Translations under genes and position numbers: made by a program
Source: Camellia lanceoleosa
Taxonomy: Eukaryota; Streptophyta; Magnoliopsida; Ericales; Theaceae
NCBI GenBank assembly: GCA_025200525.1
Contig: CM045761.1
Location: 81,621,551 to 81,685,550, forward strand
Direction: 5' to 3'
DNA length: 64,000 nucleotides
Notes under the pieces: model-generated
The model's database searches: none
What the model saw: the letters and a program-made list of their open reading frames with translations, nothing else
What the model was told of the DNA's origin: nothing
Shown: positions 1 through 12,909 of the stretch, one piece after another
Layout: every line of letters starts with the position of its first letter
Numbering within the stretch: position 1 is the first letter of the stretch

Positions 1-480
1 AATCGAGTGTGTGACGTTCTGTCTTTAAGAGAGATTCGCCGCCGTACAAGAACTTATGGGTTTTTGACGTCTATCTCCCAGAATATAATGATCAGAAAAT
101 ATAGATTATAGAGAGCACTACAAATAATCTGTCAAGCGAATTAAACCTATGTTTTGCAACTCTTTGAAATATCTATGAACTAGTATGAAGAATATAAAAA
201 GAATGCTAGAATTTGAGGAATTTTGGAATGATGAATAAAATTGGTATGTGCCTGCTTTTATATAGATTTTGTTGGCACCTATTCAGTTTGAATAGAAAAG
301 GCATGAAGAAGAGATATGACCATTCCTTTAAAATAAAGAGACACCATGAAAGTGTTGCACCCTTTCATTTAATGGAGGGTTGACTATTCTTTTAAAATAA
401 AGAGACACCATGAAAGATTGCACGCTTTCATTCAAGTAGAGTCCATTTCAATTCACCACTATCTTTATAAATTTCTAACA
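1..480 (-). repeat. Copia 3' LTR, duplicate copy A (cut by window start)
   Basis: This stretch aligns with the copia LTRs at 2872-3468 and 51101-51704 and lacks about 117 bp cut off by the window edge. On the minus strand it starts with TGTTAGAA directly after a purine tract (CATATGGGGGAT at 481-492), the normal layout of polypurine tract plus 3' LTR. A TATATAAA-like box on the minus strand lies near 255-263. It belongs to the duplicated 3' half-element at 1-2750. Confidence 0.85.
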
Positions 481-1183
481 ATCCCCCATATGAACGAAAT
501 TGGCGAAATGAGAAATGTAACAACATGATGTTTTTACAAAGAGTACATAAATTAGAGATATTTTACAAAGGATAAGTAGTTTTTGGTTTTGAACCTTCCC
601 TTGTAAGACACTATCAAATTTACTAACTAAGCAGTGAACATGATATTTTGAACTATTCAACCATTTGTGTAAACTAAGACAATAGAACTCACATAGCATA
701 TTTCCAGACACAGTTTGGTTCTCACTATTATGTTAATTTTGGCCCTGAATAACCTAATTTTTCATGAGTACTCTAGAAAATTTTAGCCTTTCACAAATCT
801 CATAGAACTGGTATAGTTTACACTTATGAAGAGTATCCTACCATACTCCACTAAGTATTTCTAGTTATAAGAATCATTAAAAGTATTACTTAACTTAAAA
901 CGCTGCAGACATCACTATTTTATCATAAAAATGGGTAGGAGTTTGACTCCCTAGTGATCTTTATGAGTCATACACAACTCGATTGTCCTTTTGAACCTAG
1001 ATCTTGGGATCTCCAATCAATTAGGTTGGATTGCCGTTGTAGTAATTCTTATTTAATATACTTAAGTCTCATTCCCTTCGATGAATTTTCAACTAACTCT
1101 CTTGCTAATCCTTTGGTTAATGGATCCGCTATGTTGTCTTTAGATTTCACATATTCAATGGAAATAATTATATTAAAGAGTAG

Positions 1184-2639
1184 TTATCTCACGGTGTTAT
1201 GTCGACGACGAATGTGTTGTGACTTACCGTTATACACATGACTCTGTGTTTTACTTATTGCTGATTGACTATCACTATGTATGCATATAACAAGCAACGA
1301 TTTTAGCCACATTGGAATATCTTCAAGGAAGTGACGAAGCCATTCTACTTCTTCCCAAGTTTTATCTAAAGCTATAAACTTTGATTCCATAGTAGACCTA
1401 GCAATGCAAGTCTATTTGGAAGATTTGTAAGATACAGCTGCATTACCAAGAGTAAAGACATACCCACTGGTAGATTTTGAGTCTCTAGTATCTGATATCC
1501 AATTCGCATCACAATATTCTTCAAGTACTGCTGGATATCTAGTATAATTTAGCCAAATGTTATGAGTAAATCAGAGCTATCTTAAAACCCTTATAATAGC
1601 TTTACAGTGTTCTACTCCTGTATTACTTGTATATCTATTTGATTTACTTACTGTATAGGCTATATCTTGACGAGTGTAGTTCATTAAGTACATTAAGCTT
1701 CTAATAATCTGGGCATACTCTAATTGAGAAATACTTTCTTATACATTCTTAGAAAGAAACAAATTAACATCCGCAGGTGTTCTAGCAAGCTGATTATCAT
1801 CTTTGTTAAATTTGTTAAGTATTTTCTCAATGCAATGTGATTGTGACAAAATATATCCTTATGATGTTTTAGTAATTTTCATACTAAGAATTAAATCAGC
1901 AATTCCCATATCTTTTATATCAAAATGTTTATTTAACATTTTCTCGATAGTTTTAATCATGTCATTATTACTACCTATGATGAGCATATCATCTACATAC
2001 AGACATACTATAATATATCCTTTGTTTATATTTTTAATATAAACACATTTGTCACATTCATTAATTTTGAATCCATTTGGCATCGTTGCCTTGTCAAATT
2101 TTTCATACCATTGCTTTGGCGCTTGTTTTAAATAATATAATGATTTAACCAATTTACACACTTTTCTTTTCATGGAACAGAAAATCCTTCTGATTGTTCC
2201 ATGTAAATTTCTTCATTTAACTCACCATTTAATAAAGCTGTTTTCACATCCATTTGATAAATTTCTAGATTGTACAAAGATGCAATGACAATTAGTATCC
2301 TAATGGATGTTATTCTAGTAACTAGTGAGTATGTACCAAGACCTTCTTTTTGTCTATATCCTTTAACCACAATTATTGTCTTGTATTTGTCAATTGATCC
2401 ATCTGCTTTCATTTTTCTCTTGAAAATCCACTTGTACCCAAGAGATTTATAACGTGGTGGCAAATCCTCCAATTCTCAAGTGTGATTTTGAAAGATGGAT
2501 TCAACGTCGCTATTCACAGCCTCTTTCCATAAATAAGCCTCAAGACTGGACATAGTTTCTTTGAAAGTTAAAGGCTTATTTTCTAACAAAAAAGTTAGAA
2601 AATCTGGACCAAAAGATTTTGAGGTTCTAGCCCGTTTAT
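1184..2639 (-). pseudogene. Copia pol fragment, copy A (reverse transcriptase and RNase H)
   Basis: Broken minus-strand Ty1/copia pol. The N-terminal RT piece (2170-2639) contains WIFKRKMKADGSIDKYK and EIYQMDVKTALLNGE. The next piece (1859-2173) carries the catalytic YVDD box in CLYVDDMLIIGS. RNase H remains at 1184-1390 (HSDSQSAI). The pieces lie in different frames with stops between them, so no polyprotein is possible. Upstream pol is missing because the fragment ends at 2639 in TTTAT, the same point where a gypsy LTR interrupts copy B at 5645/5646. It is several percent diverged from copy B. The 481-1183 interval is the degraded pol end and 3' untranslated part of the same element. Confidence 0.85.
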
Positions 2640-2750
2640 TGTCATAACCCACACCTGCCCCTCAAAGTTTGGTACATGACCGACCCGTACTCAAGCCTCA
2701 AAACAAAATTTTAATGTACTTAATGAACTACATCTATTGAGCAGTACTTA
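2640..2750 (-). repeat. Truncated gypsy LTR end carried with the copia duplicate
   Basis: Starts TGTCATAACCC and matches the outer end of the LTR at 5646 onward (CTCAAAGTTTGGTACATGA). It has an internal deletion of about 36 bp, and homology fades near 2750. The junction with copia pol is at the same base as in copy B, so the gypsy insertion came before the duplication. Confidence 0.75.
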
Positions 2751-2871
2751 GATATGGTATTGTAATAAAGATGATGGGTTATCACATCATTTAGAGTGCA
2801 AAAATTCATCAGTGTGTTAGACATGCAGAGGGAGCAGCTTTTGTGCCGTTGGTGTTGATGCTTTGATGATT
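2751..2871. other. Unassigned spacer between the two copia copies
   Basis: About 120 bp matching neither copia nor the gypsy LTR. It may be original flanking DNA of the copia insertion or filler at the duplication junction. No gene is visible. Confidence 0.4.
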
Positions 2872-3468
2872 AGTTAGAACAATCTTCTGTGTAGAGAAAT
2901 AATAACTGAAATAAAATAAATAAATTACTTGTAGGACGTTCTGGTTTCTGAAATTGAGAATAGTAAAATCACTGAAAAATTTGATCAAGTCGAGTGTGTG
3001 ACACTCTGTTCTTAAGAGAGATTCGCCGTCGTACAAGAACTTACGGGTTTTCGGCGTCTATCTTCTAGAATATAATGATCAGGAAATATAGATTATAGAC
3101 AGCACTACAAATAATCTGTCAGGCGAATCAAACCTATGTTCTGCAACTCTTTGAAATATCTATGAACTAGTATGAAGAATATAAAAAGAATGATAGAATT
3201 TGAGGAATTTTGGAATGATGAATAAAATTGGTATGTGGCTGTTTTTATATAGATTTTGTTGGCACCTATTCAGTTTGAATAGAAAAGGCATGAAGAAGAG
3301 ATATGACCATTCCTTTAAAATAAAGAGACACCATGAAAGTGTTGCACCCTTTCATTTAAATGGAGTGTTGACTATTCTTTTAAAACAAAGAGACACCATG
3401 AAAGATTGCACGCTTTCATTCAAGTAGAGTCTAGTTCAATTCACCACTATCTTTATAAATTTTTAACA
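2872..3468 (-). repeat. 3' LTR of the main Ty1/copia element
   Basis: 597 bp, matching the LTR at 51101-51704 from end to end. The outer end reads AGTTAGAACA where the other LTR has TGTTGGAACA, and the inner end is TTTTTAACA. On the minus strand it follows the purine tract. A TATATAAA-type box lies near 3244-3252. No clear target-site duplication is seen against the far LTR (TGATT versus GTATT), perhaps because the left side was rearranged by the tandem duplication. Confidence 0.85.
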
Positions 3469-3480
3469 ATCCCCCATATG
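3469..3480 (-). other. Copia polypurine tract
   Basis: Minus-strand CATATGGGGGAT lies directly against the 3' LTR start. This is the expected plus-strand priming site and it fixes the element's orientation. Confidence 0.8.
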
Positions 3481-4185
3481 AATGAAATTGACGAAATGAG
3501 AAATGCAACAACATGATGTTTTTACAAAGAGTACATAAATTAGAGATATTTTACAAATGATAAGCAGCTTTTGGTTTTGAACCTTCCCTTATAAGACACT
3601 ATCAAATTTACTAACTAAGCAGTGAACATGATATCTTGAACTATTCAACCATTTGTGTAAACTAAGACAATAGAACTCACATATCATATTTCCAGATACA
3701 GTTGGTTCTCACTATTGTGTTAATTTTGGCCCTGAACAACCTAGTTTTTCATGAGTACTCTAGAGAATTTTAGCCCTTCACAAATCTCATAGAACTGGCA
3801 TAGTTCACACTTATATAGGTGATTCTTATGAAGAGTATCCTACCATATTCCGCTAGGTATTCCTAGTTATAAGAATCATTAAAAGTATTACTTAACTTAA
3901 AATGCTGCAGACATCACTATTTTATCATAGAAATGGGTAGGAGTTTGATTCCTTAGTGATCTTTATGAGTCATACACAACTTGGTTGTCCCTTTGAACCT
4001 AGATCTTGGGATCTTCAATCAACTAGATTGGATTGCCGTTGTAGTAACTCGTATTTAATATGCTTAAGTCTCATTCCCTTCGATGAATTTTCAACTAACT
4101 CTCTTGCTAACCCTTTAGTTAATGGATCCGCTATGTTGTCTTTAGATTTCACATATTCAATGGAAATAATTATATTAAAAAGTAG

Positions 4186-5645
4186 TTATCTCACGGTGTT
4201 ATGTCGACGACGAATGTGTTGTAACTTACCGTTATACACATGACTCTGTGCTTTACTTATTGCTGATTGACTATCACTATGTATGCATATAACAAGCAAC
4301 GATTTTGGCCACATTGGAATATCTTCAAGGAAGTGACGAAGCCATTTTACTTCTTCCCCAGTTTTATCTAAAGCTATAAACTTTGATTCCATAGTAGACC
4401 TATTAATGCAAGTCTATTTGGAAGATTTTCAAGATACAGCTGCATTACCAAGAGTAAAGACATACTCACTGGTAGATTTTGAGTCTCTAGTATCTGATAT
4501 TCAATTCGCATCACAATATTCTTCAAGTACTGCTGGATATCTAGTATAATTTAGCCCAATGTTATGAGTAAATCAGAGCTATCTTAAAACCCTTATAATA
4601 GCTTTATAGTGTTCTACTCCTGGATTACTTATATATCTATTTAATTTACTTATTGTATAGGCTATGTCTTGACGAGTGTAGTTCATTAAGTACATTAAGC
4701 TTCTAATAATCTACGCATACTCTAATTGAGAAATACTTTCTTGTACATTTTTAGAAAGAAACAAATTAACATCCGTAGGTGTTCTAGCAAGCTGATTATC
4801 ATCTTTGTTAAATTTGTTAAGTATTTTATCAATGTAATGTGATTGTGACAAAACATATCTTTATGATGTTTTAGTAATTTTCGTACTAAGAATTAAATCA
4901 GCAATTCCCATATCTTTTATATCAAAATGTTTATTCAACATTTTCTTGATAATTTTAATCATGTCATTATTACTACCTATGATAAGCATATCATCTACAT
5001 ACAGACATACTATAACATATCCTTTGTTTGTATTTTTAATATAAACACATTTGTCACATTCATTAATTTTGAATCCATTTGGCATCGTTGCCTTGTCAAA
5101 TTTTTCATACCATTGCTTTGGCGCTTGTTTTAAACAATATAATGATTTAACCAATTTACACACTTTCTTTTCTTTTCATGGAACAGAAAATCCTTCTGAT
5201 TGTTCCATGTAAATTTCTTCATTTAACTCACCATTTAATAAAGCTGTTTTCACATCCATTTGATAAATTTCTAGATTGTACAAAGATGCAATGACAATTA
5301 GTATCCTAATGGATGTTATTCTAGTAACTAGTGAGTATGTACCAAGACCTTCTTTTTGTCTATATCCTTTAACCACAATTATTGCCTTGTATTTGTCAAT
5401 TGATCCATCCGCTTTCATTTTTCTCTTGAAAATCCACTTGTACCCAAGAGATTCACAACGTGGTGGCAAATCCTCCAATTCCCAAGTGTGATTTTGAAAG
5501 ATGGATTCAACTTCGCTATTTACAGCCTCTTTCCACAAATAAGCCTCAAGACTGGACATAGTTTCTTTGAAAGTTAAAAGCTCATTTTCTAACAAAAAAG
5601 TTAGAAAATCTGGACCAAAAGATTTTGAGGTTCTAGCCCGTTTAT
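4186..5645 (-). pseudogene. Copia pol, RT and RNase H portion of the main element
   Basis: Minus-strand Ty1/copia pol continuing from the fragment at 14176-14293 and interrupted at 5645 by a gypsy element. The 5176-5645 piece holds the region before RT and the RT N-terminus (RARTSKSFGPDFLTFLLEN, WIFKRKMKADGS). The 4861-5163 piece holds the fingers/palm with CLYVDDMLIIGS (catalytic YVDD). The 4186-4392 piece holds RNase H (MESKFIALDKT, HSDSQSAISK). Frames differ between pieces and stops lie between them, so it is dead. The 3481-4185 interval is the degraded pol end and 3' leader of the same element, without other content. Confidence 0.88.
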
Positions 5646-8174
5646 TATCACGACCCAAACCTACCCCTCAAAGTTTGGTACATGATCGGTCTGTACTCAG
5701 GCCTCAAAACAAAATTTTAATAATAAGCGTCCGTCAACGAGGCCTAAAGCAGAAGCAAATAAATTATAGAACATCTATTGAGTAGTGCTTACATGCCAGG
5801 ATTTTAAATATACACAATTTATACATATATACGTTCCAGTCCACGTTATAAGTATATACAAGGAGTTAGCAACGAAAAATTTACATATGACTCAAGGGTT
5901 TAACAAAAGCCACCAAAAACTAGACAAAACATGTGACATCAAAAGAGACAGACAAAAGTTTCAATTGTGGAGGCTGAACACAACGAACCCACCAAAAAAG
6001 GCTCTTGAAGCTGACCTAGGGTTGTCCCCCAGCTGATCACCTACATAAACATATATAAAAACGAAATGAGCAGGGCTCAATGATTAACAATAATGTAAAG
6101 AGGTTTAACTGAATAGGCATATGTCTAGGAGAATATTTATCTAACGTTCACATGGTCCTTTCGTCATATTCCAAACGGCCACAGGCCCAGCGTAATACAA
6201 AACGGCTTCAGGCCCAGCATAATACAAAACAGCCTCGGGCCCCACATGACACAAAACGGCCTCAGGCCTAATGTATCAACAGCTATTTTGGATTTTATAG
6301 GGTAGATGGAACATCGACATGTCTCCATCTCCCTTGGTCTTAGAGACACTATTTATAACAAATCATATCATGGTAAAGTAAGGGGAACATCGAAATGTCT
6401 CCACCTCCCTCGGCCTTAAGGCCATCATATATAACGAAAGCAAACCGACCTTAGGTCTATTTCATATGCCATTGCTCATACTTGTATCATTACTCAATCA
6501 CTTCCATTTATCTAAGTTTATTTAACGTATGCCACTTACAAACAATAGTGTATAAATTGTTGCACAATTTATCCCAAATATACTATTCGCAATCATAATG
6601 CATAAACTATAGTATATTTTATCTCGAACGTACAAACTACAATCAAGGTACATAATTCATAAACAGAAATACGAAAATAAATATATATCATTACACTATT
6701 ATTACTTACAGTGATTTAGGCGAGCGGCGGTCTCTTTCTGCAAGTGACCTACACATAGCACACATACACAAACGAATAAATAATGTATTCTTTCCTTAGT
6801 TTAATTTTTTAATCTTTTGTTCGATTCGTTTAACCCTTATTCATTTCCAAATATGTTAGAGGGATCAAATAAACACATTAACAGTTTCAGAGGGTCAAAA
6901 AGAGGTAGCAAAAGTGGACAGAACTGCTCTCAATTCCCGTACGTGCGGAAGACCACCATCGCACGTGCCTTTATTTCAGAATGGCAGAGTTGTTTCCCTT
7001 GTTTTCCGTACGTGCAGCTGTGAGCCCTGCATATGCGGCTATGCCTCCCGCACGTGCCATCCTGGGCTCTGTTTGAGCAGTCCGAAATCCAACAAATTCA
7101 AGCTTCCCAAACTCAATTCCAAGGTTCAATTCAAGCAAATTCATTTCAAAAACATAATATATGATCATAGTAAGCATAAATCTCAAGCTCAATTAGATCA
7201 TAACTTATTTATTTCATTTCTTCATCTTTTCATAGTTACACAAACATTCTTCATATATATATATATAGACATGAGCTCAAAGCATGCAAAGATGCAAGAC
7301 TAAAATTAACAAAAGGCAATTGCTCATAATCTAAGTCAATAGAACTCAAAACATAAGGATTAACTCTTTAATTAATTGAATCCAAAGATCACATGCTCAA
7401 TTTCATGGAATATATTCAACCAAGACCATAATTCATAAACCCTAACTTCAATGAGTGTCAAAACTCCATCTCAAGGCTTGATTCCAAAGAAGAGATGGAA
7501 GATTAAGAGTATTTTAGTTAATTTTCACTTACCTTGAGCTAAGCCTCCAATTAATCTATCAATTTCTTCAATTTCCAAGCTCTTCTCCTTTCTCCCTCTC
7601 TTTTCTCTTCTTCCTCTCTCTCTTAGATGGGTCTCCAGAATTCTTCACTCAACATATGAGGAGATATGAGTTAAAAAGGGACTTATATGATATATAGCTA
7701 GGATACTTACCAAACAAGCCTTAACGAATCAGACTAAATCAATTTTCAATTAAATTGTCCGAATGGCTCTAAAAATTCCCATTAGCATAATCATGGACTT
7801 AATTTTAGTTTATGAACTCATTAAGGTCATTAATTTCAATTTTAAAGTGTTGACTTTAGGAGTTTTAACCAAATAAACTAATTAATCCATTACGAATCAA
7901 ATTTTTACAAAACTTCATGTAATGTCCCAAAAATCATGCTAATCATAGTCGTAAAGTCAATTTCGATTTATCGTGCCTCTAAGGCTTTTAATTTTCAGTC
8001 CGAAGGTCACAATTCCAATAGGTTTTCTCATAACCGACAGATACAAATTTATAAACATGCAATTTACAAATTAAAACATGGAATTTCACATCAAGCACAT
8101 AATCACACATACAATCACTCATATAATGAGGGAATTAAAGCATATGGAGCATTTGAAAAAGTCGAATTACTACA
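5646..8174 (-). repeat. 3' LTR of nested gypsy element C (2.5 kb)
   Basis: 2529 bp, repeated at 11412-14175 at roughly 5% divergence. On the minus strand it starts TGTAGTAATTCGAC (TGTAATAACCC-type start common in plant gypsy LTRs) and ends GGGTCGTGATA. A purine-rich tract adjoins its start. The flank TTTAT at 5641-5645 pairs with TTTAC at 14176-14180 as a 5-bp target duplication with one change. Short open frames inside are incidental. It contains three to four 27-bp repeats at 6171-6270 and a cluster of GCACGTGC-type palindromes at 6940-7060. Confidence 0.88.
6171..6270. repeat. 27-bp tandem repeats, short allele (3-4 units)
   Basis: Units of the type GGCCTCAGGCCCAGCATAAT plus ACAAAAC repeat about every 27 bp. 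The partner LTR carries about 11 units at 11940-12250. Confidence 0.85.
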
Positions 8175-8190
8175 CTCTTCCCCTTTTTAG
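8175..8190 (-). other. Polypurine tract of gypsy element C
   Basis: Minus-strand AAAAAGGGGAAGAG adjoins the TGTAG start of the 3' LTR, confirming minus orientation. Confidence 0.75.
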
Positions 8191-10440
8191 GAAGTTTGGT
8201 CCCTCAAACTTATCATAGAACAAGATCACACATTTTAGTTTCATAGCATTATCTAGTTTCGTTATGGATTTTCAAATTCAGTCACTTAGAATTTAAAACT
8301 AAGTCTATATGGTTATCCCATAGAATCATGTGAAAAATAAGAGAATGCTATAGCAGTCAAAATCATGTATTCCCCAATAGGCAAAGTTTATAATCATAAT
8401 AGTTTCCTGTCAACAAGTTTCATAGCATCAATTTCCAAGTACAGTGGCTTGTTAGTGGTCATTCTCTTAAACACATACTGCATATATTCCCGACTAAGTT
8501 CATAACCAAATCTGGATCAAGTCTTGACAATTATAATTCAATCAACAAAAACAATCAGATCCAGTCAAATACAAGTTCTCACCAATTCAAAGCAAACAAA
8601 ATTTTACTCTGTCATTTGTAGCCAAAATAAATTTCGTTCCATCAATTCATCTAGACCTATGGTCAAGAGTTTTACAATTGCGTATGTCAGGCAATTTCCA
8701 TTCGAAACAATCTCAAGCTAGTCCCATAATTATAAAGTCATGAGTTTCGTCATCTAGGCAATAAAACAAATGCAATAACCGTCATTCCGAACAAGAGTCT
8801 ATCCACTCAAGGAGAAAGGTAGAAATCAGATCCCAATTATACCGGTTTGGCATCTTATATGTCCTCTCCTTTTGTCATTTCAATTGCCCTATATTCAGAT
8901 AATTGTTTCCGTTTTATTATAACTGTCATTGACTCAAACCAATACTTCTCTAAGGTCCTAATTCCAACTCTAATTCCAAATGTCCATAACATCTCCATAA
9001 CATAATTCAATTTGGTCATTCTCATGCACTTTAGAATGAGTGAGTTGGTATATTTCGTTGATGGCACACAAGTGAATAAGTCCTTTAATTGGAGACCAAA
9101 TCGGTTCTATAGAATAGTAAACAAATGTCCAACAGGTTTTAGTAGTCTATTAGCCTTTCTCTTGTTTTGTTTTGTTTTGTTTTTTGTTTTATATATATAT
9201 GCTAATTGATAAGGAGCAAAATTAAAATTAATGCCGTTAGTCCCCCTACCAGATCCCAAGAGAGGTCAACACGCATGAATTCTTGCCACTACTATTAACA
9301 TTACATTCCAATGTCCAACTAGTGTCAACATAGACCAAGGTGTCATATTTATCAGTTCGTATCAAAACGTCAATATATAGTGTGAGAACCAACTTAATAA
9401 AGTAGCAAATTACAAGTTCAACCCTGTCCACAGTAAGGGTCCACCAATAAATTTCATTCGGATCATTGTATATAAAATTTCAGTTAGGCAATAAATTTCA
9501 GGGGTACTCCGCAATTAAAGTTCGGTTAGTCTATGTAGCAGCTAATTGTCACAGTTTTCCATAGACAGTCACTATGCTCGAGGTAACAGTTCTCACCATA
9601 TGATAACGACCCAACTTCACTGTCATCTATTCAACAGATTTAATCCAATTACTTCTCATGGGTTAGAGGTTTATCCGTAACTCCCAAGAATATTTCAAAA
9701 AAAAAAAAAAAAAACCAACGTCAGTTCTTTCATGGTCAATACATGCACAAATCTATTATTAGCCTTCTAGCAATGCTTAATAACAAAAGTTCTTCCACTA
9801 ATTCATTTCCAAAATTTTACATATGACATGTTCCATAGTACACCAATCCAATTTATAGGTCTAATACGCTTCTAAGTTCAGTCAGTACGTCCCCAAGTTT
9901 TATTGAATTCAAAATATCAAATTTCCATTCTAATTACCACATGACTATTTGTACATAATCTACGTCAATAATCATATCAATAAGCATCATAGTAACTTAT
10001 CAACTACAATGTGGGGGCTAATTGACATATTCTGTATACCCATAGGGTCAAACATAAAAGTTGTCAATCAATAGAGGTTCAAGAGTGTGAAATTCTAATA
10101 CCACTTCACAACAATAATATCAGAGTGTCGAACGTAAAATCAATCATCTTCCTACCATTACATTTCATGCCAAAGGATATACGAATTTTCCCTAAATCAA
10201 TTTTTCACACATACACGTCGCATATAAATAGGAAGTTAATCCTGTGGGCTAATCAATCTAATACACGTGTCGTAGATTTCCATATTAAATAATATTCCAA
10301 GCAAAGATGTACACATGCACTAGCCCAGAATCAATCAACATACAGGCATAGGCATTTAGTCATAAATAGTATAAATACCTGGAGAAAAGAGTTCAATGTT
10401 CTGAGTGTTCTCTAACACAAGTGTAATTACTCTATCTTGG
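8191..10440 (-). other. Degenerate internal region of gypsy element C
   Basis: About 2.2 kb between the purine tract and the gag remnant. Only short unrelated open frames occur and I could not recognise protease, RT, RNase H or integrase motifs. An A-rich homopolymer lies near 9698-9714 and a GTTTT repeat near 9162-9190. The normal pol of this family would need about 3.5 kb, so pol is deleted or unrecognisable. Confidence 0.6.
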
Positions 10441-10833
10441 TTAGCAATCCGAGGGAAGTTCCTTAAAACATGACCCATCCCCACACCTATAACAAGCCCT
10501 AGAAATGCGGTAACAAATCCCTTGGTGTGTCTTACCACATCCATCACACGTTGCTGCGGTATTCCTTGTAAAGTTAAAAGTACGTGATGATCCCGCATCT
10601 TGCTTCTTAAACGATCTTTTTCTTAGGAAAAAGTTATGCCTCATACTTTTCCATTCAGAAGACCGGTTCAGTTTCACTTGGGGCTCTTACATTGATGGAG
10701 ATACAGATTCTTGTCATAGCAGTAGCTGATGTTGTTGCCTTAGGACCTCTTCCATTTCTTAGACTATACCTTCCAGTCTATCTAGTCGGGTTGTGGTAGA
10801 GTTTTCTAACTCATTTGCCCTTGTTTTCTCCAT
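10441..10833 (-). pseudogene. Deleted gag remnant of gypsy element C
   Basis: A minus-strand start at 10833 gives an acidic N-terminus (MEKTRANELEN, then TTTRLDRLEG) similar in style to the gag start of the 55-62 kb gypsy element. After about 150 bases it passes almost directly into a zinc-knuckle region at 10441-10677 with CDGCGKTHQG and ACYRCGDG, resembling the CSKCDKNHKG and ACYRCGKVGHM stretch of that same element. The core capsid domain that should lie between is absent. The second knuckle has lost its normal C-x2-C-x4-H-x4-C spacing. This points to a non-autonomous gypsy of the Tekay/Del kind. Confidence 0.65.
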
Positions 10834-11399
10834 AATCTAGTCGCGCTTGTAACTTATGTAGTAGAGAAACAAGCACAGACACAATATATAGGCATATATT
10901 TTACGTACCATGAAAACACGGGAATCACAATAATCATATACATAACACATGGTTGCATACTTATTAGATATCGCATGCTGAATACGTATTAAATAAATGC
11001 ACACCTATCCATTTTCATAGTTTGCTTTCTCACCCATGCTTCACATATCCATATACTTGCATTATGAACAAAACAACACTTGCTTGTACACATGCTCACA
11101 ACAACGCATATCTTCTATTTACATAGATAATAAGATCAAAATCATGCATGTGGTTACATAGCTCTTCGTACTCATAGGCCAATAATTCTTTACGCTTTTC
11201 ATAGGTCTCAATTCCATTCAAATATATTTCGTCAATTCACATGCACTCACTTCACTCCATTTTCAGATACAGTCTCAACAGTTCACATAATCATGTTCAT
11301 GACAGTTCACCCACGCACACATGTTAATGCAATGTCCTTAAGTCTTTTCTAGGACACCCTATAGCTCAAATGGACCCGTGTGTGCAAAAGTATTCGTGT
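10834..11399 (-). other. 5' untranslated leader of gypsy element C
   Basis: AT-rich sequence between the primer-binding site and the gag start. No ORF or RNA gene is recognised. Confidence 0.5.
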
Positions 11400-11409
11400 T
11401 CTGATACCA
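11400..11409 (-). other. Primer-binding site (initiator Met tRNA type)
   Basis: Minus-strand TGGTATCAGA two bases from the 5' LTR end. This matches the complement of the 3' end of plant initiator methionine tRNA, used for minus-strand priming by many gypsy and copia elements. Confidence 0.9.
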
Positions 11410-11939
11410 ACTGTCACGACCCAAACCCACCCTTCAAAGTTTGGTCCATGACTGGCCCGTACTCAGGCCTCAAAACAAAATTTTAATAATAAGCATCTGT
11501 CAACGGGGCCTAAAGCGGATGCAAATAAATTACAGAATGTCCATTGAGCAGTGCTTACAAGCCAGGATTTTAAATATACACAATTTATACATAAATACGT
11601 TCCAATCCACATTACAAGTATATACAAGGAGTTAGCAACAAAAAATTTACATATGACTCAAGGGTTTAACAAAAGCCACCAAAAACTAGACAAAACATGT
11701 GACATCAAAAGAGACAGACAAAATTTTCAATTGTGGAGGCTGAACACAACGGACCCACCAAAAAAGGCTCCTAAAGCTGACCTAGGGCTGTCCTCCCAGC
11801 TGATCACCTACATGAACATATATAAAAACAAAGTAAGCAGGGCTCAATGATTAATAATAATGTAAAGAGGTTCAAGTGAAAAGGCATATGTCTTGGAGAA
11901 TATTTATCTAACGCTCACATGGTCCTTTCGTCATATTCC

Positions 11940-12250
11940 AAATGACCTCAGGCCCAACGTAATACAAAACGGCCTCGGGCCTAGCATGATACAAAATGGC
12001 CTCGGGCCCAACATGATACAAAATGGCCTCAGGTCCAGCATAATACAAAATGGTCTTAAGCCCAACATAATACAAAACAGCCTTGGGCCCAGCATAATAC
12101 AAAACGGCCTCGGGCCTAACATGATACAAAACGGCCTCAGGTCCAGCATAATACAAAATGGTCTCAGGCCCAACGTAATAGAAAACAGCCTCGGGCTCAG
12201 CATAATACAAAATAGCCTTGGGCCCAGCATAATACAAAACGGCCTCAGGC
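11940..12250. repeat. 27-bp tandem repeat array, long allele (about 11 units)
   Basis: About 11 degenerate units of GGCCTCGGGCCCAACATGAT plus ACAAAAT. A period of 27 is divisible by three, so several frames stay open on both strands and encode a 9-residue repeat (such as LGPNMIQNG). There is no sign of real coding. Confidence 0.92.
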
Positions 12251-12909
12251 TTAACGTATCAATAGCTGTTCTGGGTTTTATAGGGTAGATGGAATATCGA
12301 CATGTCTCCATCTCCCTTGGCCTTAGAGCCACTATTTATAACAAATCATATCATGGTAGGGTAAGCGGAACATCGACATGTCTCCACCTCCCTCGGCCTT
12401 AAGGCCATCATATATAATGAAAGCAAACTGACCTTAGGTCCATTTCATATGCCATTGCTCATACTTGTATCATTACTCAATCACTTCCATTTATCTAAAT
12501 TTATTTAACGAATGCCACTTACAAACTATAATGTATAAATCGTAGCACCATTTATCCCAAATATACTATTCGCAATCATAATGCATAAACTATAGTATAT
12601 TTTATCTCGAACGTACTAACTACAATCAAGGTCCATAATTCATAAATAGAAATACGAAAATAAATATATATCATTACACTATTATTACTCACAGTGGTTT
12701 AGGCGAGCAGCGGTCTCTTTCTACAAGTGACCTATACATAGCACACATACACAAACGGATAAATAATGTATTCTTTCCTTAGTTTATCTTTTTAATCTTT
12801 TATTCGATTCGTTTACCTCGTATTCACTTCCAAATATCTTAGAGGGATCAAATAAACACATTAACAGTTTTAGAGGGTCAAAAAGAGGTAACAAAAGTGG
12901 ACAGAATTG

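Noticed and set aside
11893..12332. Overlapping open frames of 109-133 codons on both strands
   Set aside because: They are produced by the 27-bp tandem repeat, whose period is a multiple of three, and lie inside an LTR.
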